Below are positions 1 to 8,109 of a DNA stretch of 64,000 nt, in pieces (position 1 is the stretch's first letter; every line of letters begins with the position of its first letter). The stretch comes from SKIA01 sp047602905 (GTDB lineage: Archaea > Nanobdellota > Nanobdellia > Woesearchaeales > SKIA01): positions 62,001-126,000 of the forward strand of contig JBLKOP010000001.1 in NCBI GenBank assembly GCA_047602905.1, in the 5' to 3' direction. A model generated the notes under the pieces. That model saw nothing but the letters and a program-made list of their open reading frames with translations. It made no database searches and was not told where the DNA came from. The position numbers and the translations under genes were made by a program.

Positions 1-530
1 GCAAAAGCCAGCCTAACTGGGATCTCAACATGACAGATCTCAGTACAGAAATGTAGGTCTAGCGAACCCCTGTAGCTCCTTGATGGGGCTCAGGTATGAC
101 CGAAAAGTTACTCCGGGGATAACAGAGTTGTCCCGCCCGAGAGCTCGTATCGACGGCGGGGCTTGCTACATCGATGTCGGCTCTTCCTATCCTGGCCGTG
201 CAGAAGCGGCCAAGGGTGAGGGTGTTCACCTATTAAAAGGGATCGTGAGCTGGGTTCAGAACGCTGTGAGGCAGTTTGTTTATTATCTACTGGAAGTGTG
301 GACTATCTGAGAGGAAGGATCGTTTAGTACGAGAGGAACGATGGTTCGTCGCCACTGGTCTATCGGTTGTCTTACAAGGCAGGCCGAGCAGCTACGCGAT
401 ATCTGATAAGCGCTGAAAGCATCTAAGTGCGAAGCAGTCCTCGAAAAGAGATAGCACAACTCCGCGCAGAACACGCGGTTGATGGGACTGGGATGTACGC
501 ACCAAGCTTTTGCGAGGTGTTTAGTCCGCG
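1..530 (+). rRNA. 23S ribosomal RNA, 3' end (partial)
   Basis: This is the 3' part (domains V-VI) of the large-subunit rRNA; its 5' part lies outside the window. The peptidyl-transferase segment GGATAACAG is at about 117-125 and the sarcin-ricin loop AGTACGAGAGGAAC at 326-339. Conserved blocks such as GATGTCGGCTC and GGTTCAGAACG lie between them. The 3' boundary is approximate: conserved-looking sequence runs to about 530 and is followed by a T-rich spacer. No 5S rRNA is visible downstream. Confidence 0.97.
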
Positions 531-685
531 GTTTCCAACAGGTTGGTTACCAATCTTTTGGTTTTAGTTCCTTTTGGATATTGTGGTTTGTGTATGCGTG
601 ACTTCATTTTTTTTCTTATTTTTTTGTTGTTTCTTCGGTTTTTTCTTCGTTACTTTTGTAAAGGCGTGTTTCTTTTTTTCTTGTT
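531..685. other. T-rich spacer after 23S rRNA
   Basis: The spacer holds several long T runs on the + strand (for example near 607-640), suitable as archaeal oligo-T termination signals for the rRNA transcript. I see no 5S rRNA, tRNA or credible coding sequence. Open frames across it are only strings of Phe and Leu produced by the T runs. Confidence 0.5.
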
Positions 686-1081
686 ATGTCTCGTAATCAT
701 CTTAATTTGTTGGTGTATCAGAAGGCTTACTCGTTTGTTCTTGAGTGCTATGCTGTTTGTGATTCTTTGCTTGATGCTGCTTTTTCTTCTCAGTTGCGTC
801 GCGCGTTGTTGTCTGTTCCGTTAAATATTGCTGAGGGTTGTGGTTCTCGTTCGCAAAAAGTTTTTCGTAATCATCTCTCCTACGCGTATGCTTCTTCTCA
901 GGAGGTTGATGTGTTGTTGTCTTTATCTTGTGATCTTGCTTTTCTTGATGATTCGGTGGTTGTTTCTTTGCGGGAGGATTTGGATGTTGTTAAGAAGATG
1001 TTGTTTGGTTTGTTGGTTCGTGTTGAGAAGGAGATTTCTGGTGGTCGGCGTTATTCTTCGTATCGTTCTTCTAGTTCTTGA
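686..1081 (+). CDS. Four-helix-bundle protein (S23 / 23S-intervening-sequence protein family)
   Basis: The 131-residue product begins with the family-like pattern LNLLVYQKAY and contains LRRALLSVPLNIAEG, followed by serine-rich helices. This matches the small four-helix-bundle proteins first found encoded in intervening sequences of bacterial 23S rRNA genes. Their molecular function is unknown; RNA or nucleic-acid binding has been proposed. Here the gene lies about 150 bp downstream of the 23S gene, on the same strand. The last residues are a low-complexity Ser/Arg/Tyr tail that overlaps the convergent HD-domain gene by 31 bp. Codons are T-rich, as expected for this side of the composition switch. 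Confidence 0.85.
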   Translation: MSRNHLNLLVYQKAYSFVLECYAVCDSLLDAAFSSQLRRALLSVPLNIAEGCGSRSQKVFRNHLSYAYASSQEVDVLLSLSCDLAFLDDSVVVSLREDLDVVKKMLFGLLVRVEKEISGGRRYSSYRSSSS

Positions 1082-1629
1082 ATTTCTTTTTCGTATATTC
1101 TTAGTTGTTTGCTTAGTGGTTTGTACATTGTTGTTAGGTGTTGTGTTCGTTGTTGTTTTCTTTTTTTTGTGTATACGTTCATGTCTTGGCTGTTGTCTAT
1201 TACGTCTGCTAGTTTGATGATTCCTACTTGCGGGTTTGTTTTTGTTTCTTCTTGTAGTTGTTTGTGGTATTGTTTGTCTTCTTCTTGTTTGTTCTCTGGG
1301 TTTTTTGTTTTGGTGAGTGCTTGTACTATTCTTGTTACGTCTCTTCCGAAGTGTTTTTCTAGTTGTTTGCTTGTTGTTTTTGTGTCTTCTAGTGTGTCGT
1401 GTAGGAGTGCTGCTATTATTGTTGTTGGTGTTATTCTTTTGTCGGTTGTTTCTAGGAGTTTTTTGGCTACGTTTAGTGGGTGTGTTATGTATTCTTCTCC
1501 TGTTTTTCTTGTTTGTCCTTCGTGGCTTTTTTGTGCGTAGATGGCTGCGTAGAGTATGTGTTTTGCTTGTGCTTCTCCGTATCTCTTGTTTGCTTTTTCG
1601 TGGATGGTTTGTAGTTCTTCTTCTTGCAT
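1051..1629 (-). CDS. MESH1-like single-domain HD hydrolase (RelA/SpoT hydrolase family)
   Basis: The 192-residue protein has the HD-domain order of SpoT/MESH1 enzymes: an N-terminal helix with SHEGQTRKTGEEYITHP, the HD motif in AALLHDTLEDT, then a helix with KLADVIDN. There is no synthetase or ACT domain, so it resembles stand-alone small alarmone hydrolases. These remove pyrophosphate from (p)ppGpp, and animal MESH1 also uses NADPH. Its archaeal substrate cannot be read from sequence. The start ATG has a TATA-like element (CTTAAAAAC on the minus strand, 1654-1662) about 28 nt upstream. It is divergent from kae1 and converges on the four-helix-bundle gene. Confidence 0.85.
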   Translation of the reverse strand: MQEEELQTIHEKANKRYGEAQAKHILYAAIYAQKSHEGQTRKTGEEYITHPLNVAKKLLETTDKRITPTTIIAALLHDTLEDTKTTSKQLEKHFGRDVTRIVQALTKTKNPENKQEEDKQYHKQLQEETKTNPQVGIIKLADVIDNSQDMNVYTKKRKQQRTQHLTTMYKPLSKQLRIYEKEIQELEERYEE

Positions 1630-1652
1630 GTCTTTCTTGTTGTTTTGGTTGT

Positions 1653-1682
1653 TTTTAAGTTGGTTGGATACGTTTTTAAGTT
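1653..1682. promoter_or_regulatory. Divergent promoter pair for the HD hydrolase and kae1
   Basis: Two copies of GTTTTTAAGTT lie close together here. Read on the minus strand, the left copy gives CTTAAAAAC about 28 nt before the HD-hydrolase ATG. The right copy lies about 25-30 nt before the kae1 ATG at 1704. Both spacings fit archaeal TATA boxes driving leaderless or nearly leaderless transcripts. Confidence 0.5.
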
Positions 1683-1703
1683 CGTTCTTGTTCTTCTTGT
1701 TTT

Positions 1704-2705
1704 ATGTTGTGTTTGGCTATTGAGTCTACTGCTCACACGTTTGCTGCTTCTGTTGTTAAGAAGTCTTCTTCTGGTTTGGTGAGTGTTTTGTCTTCTGTTC
1801 GTGATATGTTTACTACTGAGGGCGGGGGTCTTATTCCTCGTGAGCTTGCTGATCATCATGTTCTTGTTTGGCGAGAAGTTGTTTCTTCTGCTCTTGCTGA
1901 GGCGGGTGTTTCTTTGTCTTCTATTGGTTTGTTGGCGTATTCTCGCGCTCCTGGTTTTGGTCATGCTTTGCGTGTGGGTAGTGGTGTTGTTCGTTGCTTG
2001 GCTTCTCGTTATGGTTTGCCTGTTGTTGGGGTTAATCATTGCGTTGCTCACTTAGAGGTTGGTCGGGTTCTTGGTGGGGTGGCTGATCCTGTGTTGTTGT
2101 ATGCTTCTGGTGCTAATACGCAGGTGATTGCTTTGGAGGGTGGTCGGTATCGGGTTTTTGGTGAGACGCTTGATTTGGGGGTGGGTAATTTTTTGGATTC
2201 TCTTGCTCGTAGTATGGGTTTGGGTTTTCCTGGTGGCCCTGCTCTTGAGAAGCTAGCTGCTTCTTATCGTGGTTCTCTTGTTGAGTTGCCGTACGTGGTT
2301 AAGGGTATGGATGTTTCTTTTTCTGGTATTCAGTCTGCTGTTCGTTTGTTGCTTAAGAGGGGTGTTTCTTCTGAGGCTATTGCTTTTTCTGTTCAGGAGC
2401 ACGTGTTTGCTATGCTTGTGGAGGTTTCTGAGCGAGCGTTGGCTCATACGGGTAAGTCTTCTTTGGTTCTTGGTGGTGGCGTTGCTTGTAATGCTCGTTT
2501 GCAGGAGATGTGTTCTTTGATGTGTTCTTCTCGTGGAGTTTCTTTTTTTGCTCCTGAGAAGCGGTTTCTTGTTGATAACGCTGCTATGATTGGTGTTCTT
2601 GGTTTCTCTGTTTTTGACCGGTTTGGTTCTGTTTGTGTTTCTGAGGTAGATTTTGATCCGTATGAGCGTACTGATGAGGCGGTTGTTGCTTTGTGGGATG
2701 TCTAG
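1704..2705 (+). CDS. kae1: tRNA N6-adenosine threonylcarbamoyltransferase Kae1 (KEOPS subunit)
   Basis: The 333-residue length is that of stand-alone archaeal Kae1. It has the ASKHA-fold start LAIESTAHTFAAS, the metal-binding NHCVAHLE histidines near residues 111-117, the glycine-rich FPGGPALEKLA segment, GGGVACNARL and the late DNAAMIG motif. Kae1 transfers the threonylcarbamoyl group to A37 of ANN-decoding tRNAs inside the KEOPS complex. The kinase partner Bud32, often fused or adjacent in archaea, is not next to it or elsewhere in the window. The stop codon overlaps the stop of the convergent secreted-protein gene. Codons are strongly T-rich. Confidence 0.96.
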   Translation: MLCLAIESTAHTFAASVVKKSSSGLVSVLSSVRDMFTTEGGGLIPRELADHHVLVWREVVSSALAEAGVSLSSIGLLAYSRAPGFGHALRVGSGVVRCLASRYGLPVVGVNHCVAHLEVGRVLGGVADPVLLYASGANTQVIALEGGRYRVFGETLDLGVGNFLDSLARSMGLGFPGGPALEKLAASYRGSLVELPYVVKGMDVSFSGIQSAVRLLLKRGVSSEAIAFSVQEHVFAMLVEVSERALAHTGKSSLVLGGGVACNARLQEMCSLMCSSRGVSFFAPEKRFLVDNAAMIGVLGFSVFDRFGSVCVSEVDFDPYERTDEAVVALWDV

Positions 2706-3097
2706 TAGTATCTATTGAAGTTTCTTCCTTGTAGTATGGTTGGTTGGTGGTTTCTGTGTAGGTGTGGTTGGTTGTGCGCGTAGTGTCTTGTTGTGTGTGT
2801 TTTGTACGTGCTGCTGTAGTGGTTGTAGTAGTTTTGGTTGTAGTGTACGTACATGGTTCTTGGTGGATGGATTATTTCTTCAAAGACGTAGTGAGTTTGT
2901 GCTCTTGGTATGGTTGTTTGTAGGTGGCTTCTTTGGTGTGTGCTAGTACTTATTGGTGTGCTGTAATTTGGTGCTCTTGCCCAGAGCGGGCATTCGGGTG
3001 TTGGGCAGTGGTTGCTTGTTGTTGTGTGCTGTGCGCTTGCTACTGGTAGGAGTAGGAGAAGTGCTGCTAGGAGTAGGGTTGTTGTTTTTAGTTCCAT
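2702..3097 (-). CDS. Small secreted His/Thr/Tyr-rich protein, third gene of a trio
   Basis: The 131-residue product is not recognised. It opens with a clear signal peptide: basic MELKTTT, a leucine/alanine core and an Ala-X-Ala-type end, VASAQ, near residue 22. The mature part is rich in His, Thr, Asn, Tyr and Pro with two nearby cysteines (CPTPEC), and ends in RNFNRYY. It is the last gene of a three-gene minus-strand operon, and its start overlaps the stop of the gene before it by 10 bp, suggesting coupled translation. Its stop codon overlaps the kae1 stop. An envelope or surface role is an inference from the signal peptide only. Confidence 0.65.
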   Translation of the reverse strand: MELKTTTLLLAALLLLLPVASAQHTTTSNHCPTPECPLWARAPNYSTPISTSTHQRSHLQTTIPRAQTHYVFEEIIHPPRTMYVHYNQNYYNHYSSTYKTHTTRHYAHNQPHLHRNHQPTILQGRNFNRYY

Positions 3098-3321
3098 GTG
3101 TGTATTCCTCGTTGGTACTCGGTTATTCCGGGCGCGGTTATTGTTGTTTGTAGTTCGTGAGTTAGTGTTGGGTTGTGTATTCCGTGTGTGGTTGTTTGTG
3201 GGTTGTGTATGTGATACGTTGTTGTGTGTGCTGTTATGCTAATTGCTTGTAGCGTGAGTATTGCTAGTAGGAGTACTGCTAGTATGCTGAGTAGTTGGTG
3301 TGTTTTGTTGTTTAGTACCAT
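3088..3321 (-). CDS. Small single-span membrane protein, second gene of a trio
   Basis: I chose the ATG at 3321 because it gives a sensible 77-residue protein, MVLNNKTHQLLS followed by a hydrophobic segment of about 20 residues (positions 10-29), and because it reproduces the 10-bp overlap with the preceding gene that recurs at the next junction. The longer frame that starts at 3438 would add a low-complexity basic region lying inside the upstream gene. The outside part is rich in Thr, His, Ile and Asn. No family is recognised. Topology suggests an N-terminal anchor or uncleaved signal with an external tail. Confidence 0.55.
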   Translation of the reverse strand: MVLNNKTHQLLSILAVLLLAILTLQAISITAHTTTYHIHNPQTTTHGIHNPTLTHELQTTITAPGITEYQRGIHTWN

Positions 3322-3737
3322 GTGTATACGTTTGGGTTGTAGGTTCTTGGTGTGTTGTAGCTGTTTGTTTGTGGTCTTTGGTTTGGTTGTGTCATTCGTT
3401 GTCCGTTGACTCCGCTGTAGAACCTTCCTGGTGTCCATGCGCTTGTGTGTCCGAGGAGTTGGTTGTTGTGTTGGTATAGGTAGCGGTTGTGCGGGTAGCT
3501 TATTGGTTGTTGTACTCTCATGTACCCTTCTGGTCTTCCTGTTGCTCCTACGTATCGTTGGTAGGGGTTGGTTCTTGGTGGTTGGTTGTTCCAGCTAAGT
3601 ATTGTTGGTGTGTTGTAGCTGTATGGCTGTATTGTTTGGTATCCGTGGGTTGCTGGGTTGTAGACGCTGATTGCTTCTGTTAGTGGTATGCTTGCTAGGC
3701 TGATGATGATTGCCAGTACAAAAAACACGTATTTCAT
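3312..3737 (-). CDS. Secreted Tyr/Asn/Gln/Pro-rich protein, first gene of a trio
   Basis: The 141-residue protein starts with a signal peptide (MKYVFFVLAIIISLASIP, ending near LTEA at about residue 22). The mature chain is dominated by Tyr, Asn, Gln, Pro, Thr and Gly with no cysteine, the kind of composition found in surface or matrix proteins; no family is recognised. A TATA-like element on the minus strand (ACATATAAAAA, 3759-3770) lies about 27 nt before the ATG, so this is the promoter-proximal gene. Its 3' end overlaps the next gene's start by 10 bp. Confidence 0.65.
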   Translation of the reverse strand: MKYVFFVLAIIISLASIPLTEAISVYNPATHGYQTIQPYSYNTPTILSWNNQPPRTNPYQRYVGATGRPEGYMRVQQPISYPHNRYLYQHNNQLLGHTSAWTPGRFYSGVNGQRMTQPNQRPQTNSYNTPRTYNPNVYTWY

Positions 3738-3837
3738 GACTACTAGTAAGTGGTGTTTGTTTTTATATGTTGTTATTTTTTCTTGCCGAAAAGCAAGCGT
3801 TTAAAAAGCTTGATTGGTCGTTTTTTCTCTGAGAGAA
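3738..3837. promoter_or_regulatory. Divergent promoter region at the strand-composition switch
   Basis: The region contains a minus-strand TATA-like element (3759-3770) for the secreted trio and a plus-strand one (GTTTAAAAAGC, 3799-3809) for the VWA operon. Between them is a small hairpin with stem CTTGC/GCAAG (3782-3797) preceded by a T run. To the left the + strand is T/G-rich; to the right it becomes A/C-rich. The hairpin's role is unknown. Confidence 0.5.
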
Positions 3838-5658
3838 ATGGTTTTAGAGCAATACTTCTTATCACCAAACTGGGCGTGGGCACTACTCGCACTTATTCCT
3901 CTTATTCTGCTGTACTTACTTAAGCCTAAACCAAAGAAACAAACCATTCCTAGTCTCATGTTTTTCTTACAAGACGCAAAGAAGAAACGCTTACAAAACT
4001 TTCTTCGTCGATTCCTCCCTAACCTCCTATTATTACTACAACTCCTTATCTTACTTGGACTAGCTGCTGCTCTTATGCAACCCTACATTAGCGTTCCTGT
4101 CGTTTCTAGCGCTCAAAACACCGTAATCGTTCTTGACTCAAGCGCTTCTATGCACGCAGTTGATTCATCAGGTGTTCGCTACGAGCAAGCAATCACTCAA
4201 TTACTGCCGTTACTTGGCTCCTCTAACACCATTATCTTAGCTGGTGTGAGCGCGGAGATTGTTGTAGAAGAAGCATCTGCTCGAGAAGCACAGCAATTCC
4301 TGCGATCATGGACTCCTAGTCACCAACCAACACGCTTGCGAGTAGCTTTACAAGAAGCTCTTACGCGCGTTGATGAAAACACCGTGGTTCTTATCGCAAG
4401 TGATTTTATCGATACAGAAGTAGGCAACGGACCTGCTGAGGCGCTTGGTGCTTTACGCGCACGAGCAGCACAAGTTGTTGAGGTACGCGTGGGCGAGGAG
4501 AACACAAACAACATCGGCATAGTGGATGTGGCAGCAACGGATACGACAACAACCATTACTGTGCAGAACTTTGATGAACAAACACGAGAAACACAAGCGT
4601 GTATTGCGGGTACGTGCAGAGAGTTTGTTCTTGAAGCGCAAGAAACGCAGCAATGGACGTTTAACACTCCTGCAGGAACAAGCGAGGTGCGCTTATCTCA
4701 TGAGGACGCGTTTAGCGTTGATGACGTAGCGTACATTAGCTCTGAAGAGCAACGAGTACTACGCGTGCTTGTCGTTACAAACAGCGACTGGCAGTCTCAT
4801 GAACTCGCGCAATTCCTAGCAGCGCTTAGTGAGAGCACAAACCTTGCTGTAGAGGTAGAAATAAACACTCCTCCTCGTCTTGTGGACGTAAACCACGACC
4901 TCATAATCTTTTATGAAGTAGGTTTATCAACAGTTGTTGAACGAACGTTTCGAGACGTAGAGTCTCGTGTGCGAGCAGGGGATTCTGCAGCGATTATCTT
5001 GTACCAGCAAGGACTCTTTGGGCTGCCGTTTGGTAGCTTACTTGCTCACGAGTACGAAGGAGTAGGAGGTGCTTCTGCGGTTATTAACACCAACAACCAG
5101 CAACGACTCGTAGGCCTTGATTACGGCTACACACCAACACACCCAATTACTCGCTTAACACAACAATCCTTAGTACTCGCTACTTCTCAAGAAGAAAACC
5201 CTCTCATTACAGTTACCAACCTTGGAGCAGGCAGAGTACTGTATTACGGTCTTTCTGGAGAAGCAGGGTTTTCTGCAACTCCAGACTACGCGCTTTTCTT
5301 TAAGGAAGCTATTGATTACTCACTAAACCGCTTAAGTACTTCTTCGCGTACGTTACGAACACAAACAGTACTTGGAGGAGTAGGGCAAGCAAGAACTCCT
5401 AGTGGAGAAGTAGTTTCTGGACGAGTAGCGCTTTTTGAAGCAGGGTTTTATCAAACAAACCAAGGAGTGTTCGCCGCTAACCTTGCTAACGCTGCAGAAA
5501 GCAACATCGCTGTACGAGCATCTACGCAGACAAGTACGTCTGTAGGTGCTGAAATTGTTTCTTCACAGCCAAGAAACCTCTCGCAATGGCTTATTCTTCT
5601 CGTGCTCGTATTACTTCTTCTTGAATTACTCTACGTAAAGTACCGGGGGGATCTCTAA
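3838..5658 (+). CDS. BatA-like VWA-domain membrane protein, first gene of MoxR/VWA operon
   Basis: The start is set at ATG 3838 (MVLEQYFLSPNWAW); a TTG further upstream has no support. The 606-residue protein has two N-terminal membrane segments (about 13-28 and 61-81) separated by a basic loop, as in the aerotolerance-regulator N-terminal domain. A von Willebrand A-type fold follows, with a MIDAS-like DSSAS at residues 100-104, then a long extracytoplasmic region and a C-terminal membrane helix near 583-600. In bacteria such proteins work with MoxR AAA ATPases, probably in folding or assembling envelope proteins. The stop is followed directly by the ATG of the next gene. Confidence 0.8.
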   Translation: MVLEQYFLSPNWAWALLALIPLILLYLLKPKPKKQTIPSLMFFLQDAKKKRLQNFLRRFLPNLLLLLQLLILLGLAAALMQPYISVPVVSSAQNTVIVLDSSASMHAVDSSGVRYEQAITQLLPLLGSSNTIILAGVSAEIVVEEASAREAQQFLRSWTPSHQPTRLRVALQEALTRVDENTVVLIASDFIDTEVGNGPAEALGALRARAAQVVEVRVGEENTNNIGIVDVAATDTTTTITVQNFDEQTRETQACIAGTCREFVLEAQETQQWTFNTPAGTSEVRLSHEDAFSVDDVAYISSEEQRVLRVLVVTNSDWQSHELAQFLAALSESTNLAVEVEINTPPRLVDVNHDLIIFYEVGLSTVVERTFRDVESRVRAGDSAAIILYQQGLFGLPFGSLLAHEYEGVGGASAVINTNNQQRLVGLDYGYTPTHPITRLTQQSLVLATSQEENPLITVTNLGAGRVLYYGLSGEAGFSATPDYALFFKEAIDYSLNRLSTSSRTLRTQTVLGGVGQARTPSGEVVSGRVALFEAGFYQTNQGVFAANLANAAESNIAVRASTQTSTSVGAEIVSSQPRNLSQWLILLVLVLLLLELLYVKYRGDL

Positions 5659-8073
5659 ATGGTTTCTTTTCTTAACGCATGGGTTCTTCTTAGTATACCC
5701 GTAGTTCTTCTTTTTATCCTCTGGCTTGTAAGAAAAGACTTTGTTTCTTTTGATACGCGCTTCTCAGAAGAAGTAGTTGCTCGCAAAAAACATGCTCGTA
5801 TGCGTCGCTTTGTTCTTATTACAAGAACAATTATTTTCACGTGCTTACTACTTGCTCTCGCAACTCCTGTGCTCACAACAGATTTTTTTAGCGAGACAGA
5901 CCCGCGCATCGTAGTCTTAGTGGATGAGAGTGAGAGCATGAACGTGTTTGCCGCTACAAACCTTATTGAAGAACTCTCTGAGCTTGCGCGCGTAGAACAA
6001 CACGTAATAGCAACAGGAAACACAAGCGCACTAGGAGACGCTATTCTTACGCACATAGGAGTAGGAAGTCACGTAGTACTCATTAGTGATGGGCGTCTTA
6101 CAAGCGGAGCTAGTCTTGCTAGTGTTGCTAGCTTTGCAGAAAACCAGCAAGCAACAATTAACGCAGTAGAGCTTCCTAGGCGTTTTGAGGACGCAAGCGT
6201 GCAGGTAGAGGTTGAGAGCCTTGTTATTGAGAATATACAAACACCTATTCATGTACGCGTACACACAACTGATGGCGTTGCTAGAGCAGTACAAGTACTT
6301 GTTAATAACGAAGTAGTTGATGAGCGAGAAACAAGCACTTCTTTTACGCTCTCACAAGCATTTAGTTCTCGTGAGAACACCGTAACTGCTCGTATACTTA
6401 CAGAGGATGAGTTCATGAGTAACAATGAGTTTACCGCAACAGTAACAGCGACTACTAAGCCACGAGTACTTCTTATCGCTTCTCGAAGTAGTGCTTTTGA
6501 AGGAGTACTTAAGCAACTCTACAGCGTGGATACAAAAACAACAATTCCTACTAGCTTAGATAAGTATGCAGCAATAGTTGTTTTTGACACACCAAGAAGC
6601 GCGCTAGACGAGCAAGCACTTGTTGAGTACGTAACCGCAGGAGGAGGACTTATAGTTATAGGAGGGGAGAGGAGCTTTGAGTTTGGAGGGTACCGTAATA
6701 GTTTACTTGAGAGTCTACTTCCTGTACGCGTAGGAGTGGGAGCGAGCGCTGCTCCAAGCGCAAACATCGTCTTAGCAATAGATATGAGTAACCGAGCGCT
6801 TGGAAGCGTTGCTTTTGTTGACGGAGAACAAATACGTGCAAGTCAAGAAGTACAGAGCGTACAAAAAGCGCTCGCAATAGACTTACTTAATAGGCTGAAC
6901 AAAAACAACCGAGTAGGAGCACTAGCGTTCACCTATCCGTTACCAGACCAACACTCGTGCACAGGAGCATGCGTACTTGCACCCATACGAAGCTTAGGAG
7001 AGCACCAAGAAGAACTCATAGACCGAGTAGCTCGCGTAAACATTACTGGAGGAACAAGTATAAGCACAGGAGTGCAAGGAAGCATACAATTACTTGAGCA
7101 AGTAAGCGGCTCACAAAACATTGTTCTTATTAGTGACGGAGTAACAGGTGTTGAGGACGCTAACCAAGCGCTTAACGCAGCAAGAACGTTTGCTGCGAGA
7201 GGAGGAACGCTCTACGCAGTACACGTAGGAAACAGCGAGCAAGGACTAGGGTTTTTGCAAGAACTCGCGACAGCAACAGGAGGAGTGGCTTTTGTAGCAG
7301 GAGCAAACAATCGCTTAGCAGTCTTGTTTGGTGAGCCACAAGAAAGCGAAGGAGAAGACGCTTTCGCACTTATTCCCGTAGACGAGTACCATTTCATTAC
7401 GCGAGGAATTACTCCAAGCGCAACCCTATTTGGAAGCAACCAAGTACTTGTTAAGCGAGGAGCGAGGCAACTTCTTGCAACAAACAACGCACAACCAGTA
7501 CTTACTGTGTGGAACTACGGAGTAGGGCGTGTAGGAGCAATTACTGCGTTTAGTAACGACGACTTAGGAGCGCTACTACACGCTCCTAACAGCGAGTACA
7601 TCAGCCGCCTAGGAAACTGGGCTATAGGACCACTAGAGCGAATACAACAAACACTTATTCTTGTAGAAGACGTTCGCGAGGGAGAAGAAGCGCTTGTCGT
7701 TGCTCGAGGAGAACGACCGCTTCTTGAAGCAGTAGCGTTTAGCAGAGTAGCTCGTAACGAGTACGAAGCAAACCTGCCTGCACGCAACCAAGGAGTACAC
7801 GAAGTACTCGGTACTCGCTACGCAGTAAACTACCCCTCAGAGTTTGACGCACTAGGAATAAGTGATGAGCTACGAGAAGCAGTTAATCTGAGCGGAGGAG
7901 ACATGTACGCTCCTAACGACGCACAACAAATACTTAAGCACGCAACCACGCTTAGCGAACTCAAAGACATACGTGAAGAACCACTATACTGGCCGTTTGT
8001 ACTCGCAGCTCTTATCGTGTTCTTACTGGAAGTGCTCATTCGACGAGTAACGAGTATGCGCAAACACTCATAA
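5659..8073 (+). CDS. Large VWA / glutamine-amidotransferase-like membrane protein
   Basis: The 804-residue protein starts immediately after the previous stop (TAA-ATG). It has two N-terminal membrane segments (about 6-24 and 52-72) and a first VWA-like domain with DESES at 89-93. A middle segment contains EYVTAGGGLIVIGGERSF, typical of the class I amidotransferase-like fold seen in such proteins. A second VWA-like domain follows, with a degraded MIDAS (DMSNR instead of DxSxS) but intact GGTSISTGV and LISDGV segments, then a membrane helix near the C terminus. The layout matches large BatA-type proteins of MoxR clusters. Catalysis is not expected. Confidence 0.75.
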   Translation: MVSFLNAWVLLSIPVVLLFILWLVRKDFVSFDTRFSEEVVARKKHARMRRFVLITRTIIFTCLLLALATPVLTTDFFSETDPRIVVLVDESESMNVFAATNLIEELSELARVEQHVIATGNTSALGDAILTHIGVGSHVVLISDGRLTSGASLASVASFAENQQATINAVELPRRFEDASVQVEVESLVIENIQTPIHVRVHTTDGVARAVQVLVNNEVVDERETSTSFTLSQAFSSRENTVTARILTEDEFMSNNEFTATVTATTKPRVLLIASRSSAFEGVLKQLYSVDTKTTIPTSLDKYAAIVVFDTPRSALDEQALVEYVTAGGGLIVIGGERSFEFGGYRNSLLESLLPVRVGVGASAAPSANIVLAIDMSNRALGSVAFVDGEQIRASQEVQSVQKALAIDLLNRLNKNNRVGALAFTYPLPDQHSCTGACVLAPIRSLGEHQEELIDRVARVNITGGTSISTGVQGSIQLLEQVSGSQNIVLISDGVTGVEDANQALNAARTFAARGGTLYAVHVGNSEQGLGFLQELATATGGVAFVAGANNRLAVLFGEPQESEGEDAFALIPVDEYHFITRGITPSATLFGSNQVLVKRGARQLLATNNAQPVLTVWNYGVGRVGAITAFSNDDLGALLHAPNSEYISRLGNWAIGPLERIQQTLILVEDVREGEEALVVARGERPLLEAVAFSRVARNEYEANLPARNQGVHEVLGTRYAVNYPSEFDALGISDELREAVNLSGGDMYAPNDAQQILKHATTLSELKDIREEPLYWPFVLAALIVFLLEVLIRRVTSMRKHS

Positions 8074-8109
8074 ACGTTTATAAATACTTGTTAAGCTATA
8101 CAGAGTACT

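Noticed and set aside
531..685. Possible 5S rRNA behind the 23S gene
   Set aside because: No 5S-like conserved loops or paired ends; the stretch is a T-rich spacer.
543..824. Open frame of 93 codons after the 23S rRNA
   Set aside because: It is almost only Phe, Leu and Cys, caused by T runs, and overlaps the better-supported four-helix-bundle gene in another frame.
3782..3797. Hairpin as terminator of the secreted trio or the VWA operon
   Set aside because: It lies upstream of both operons, and the T run is on the wrong side for either transcript; it may be regulatory instead.
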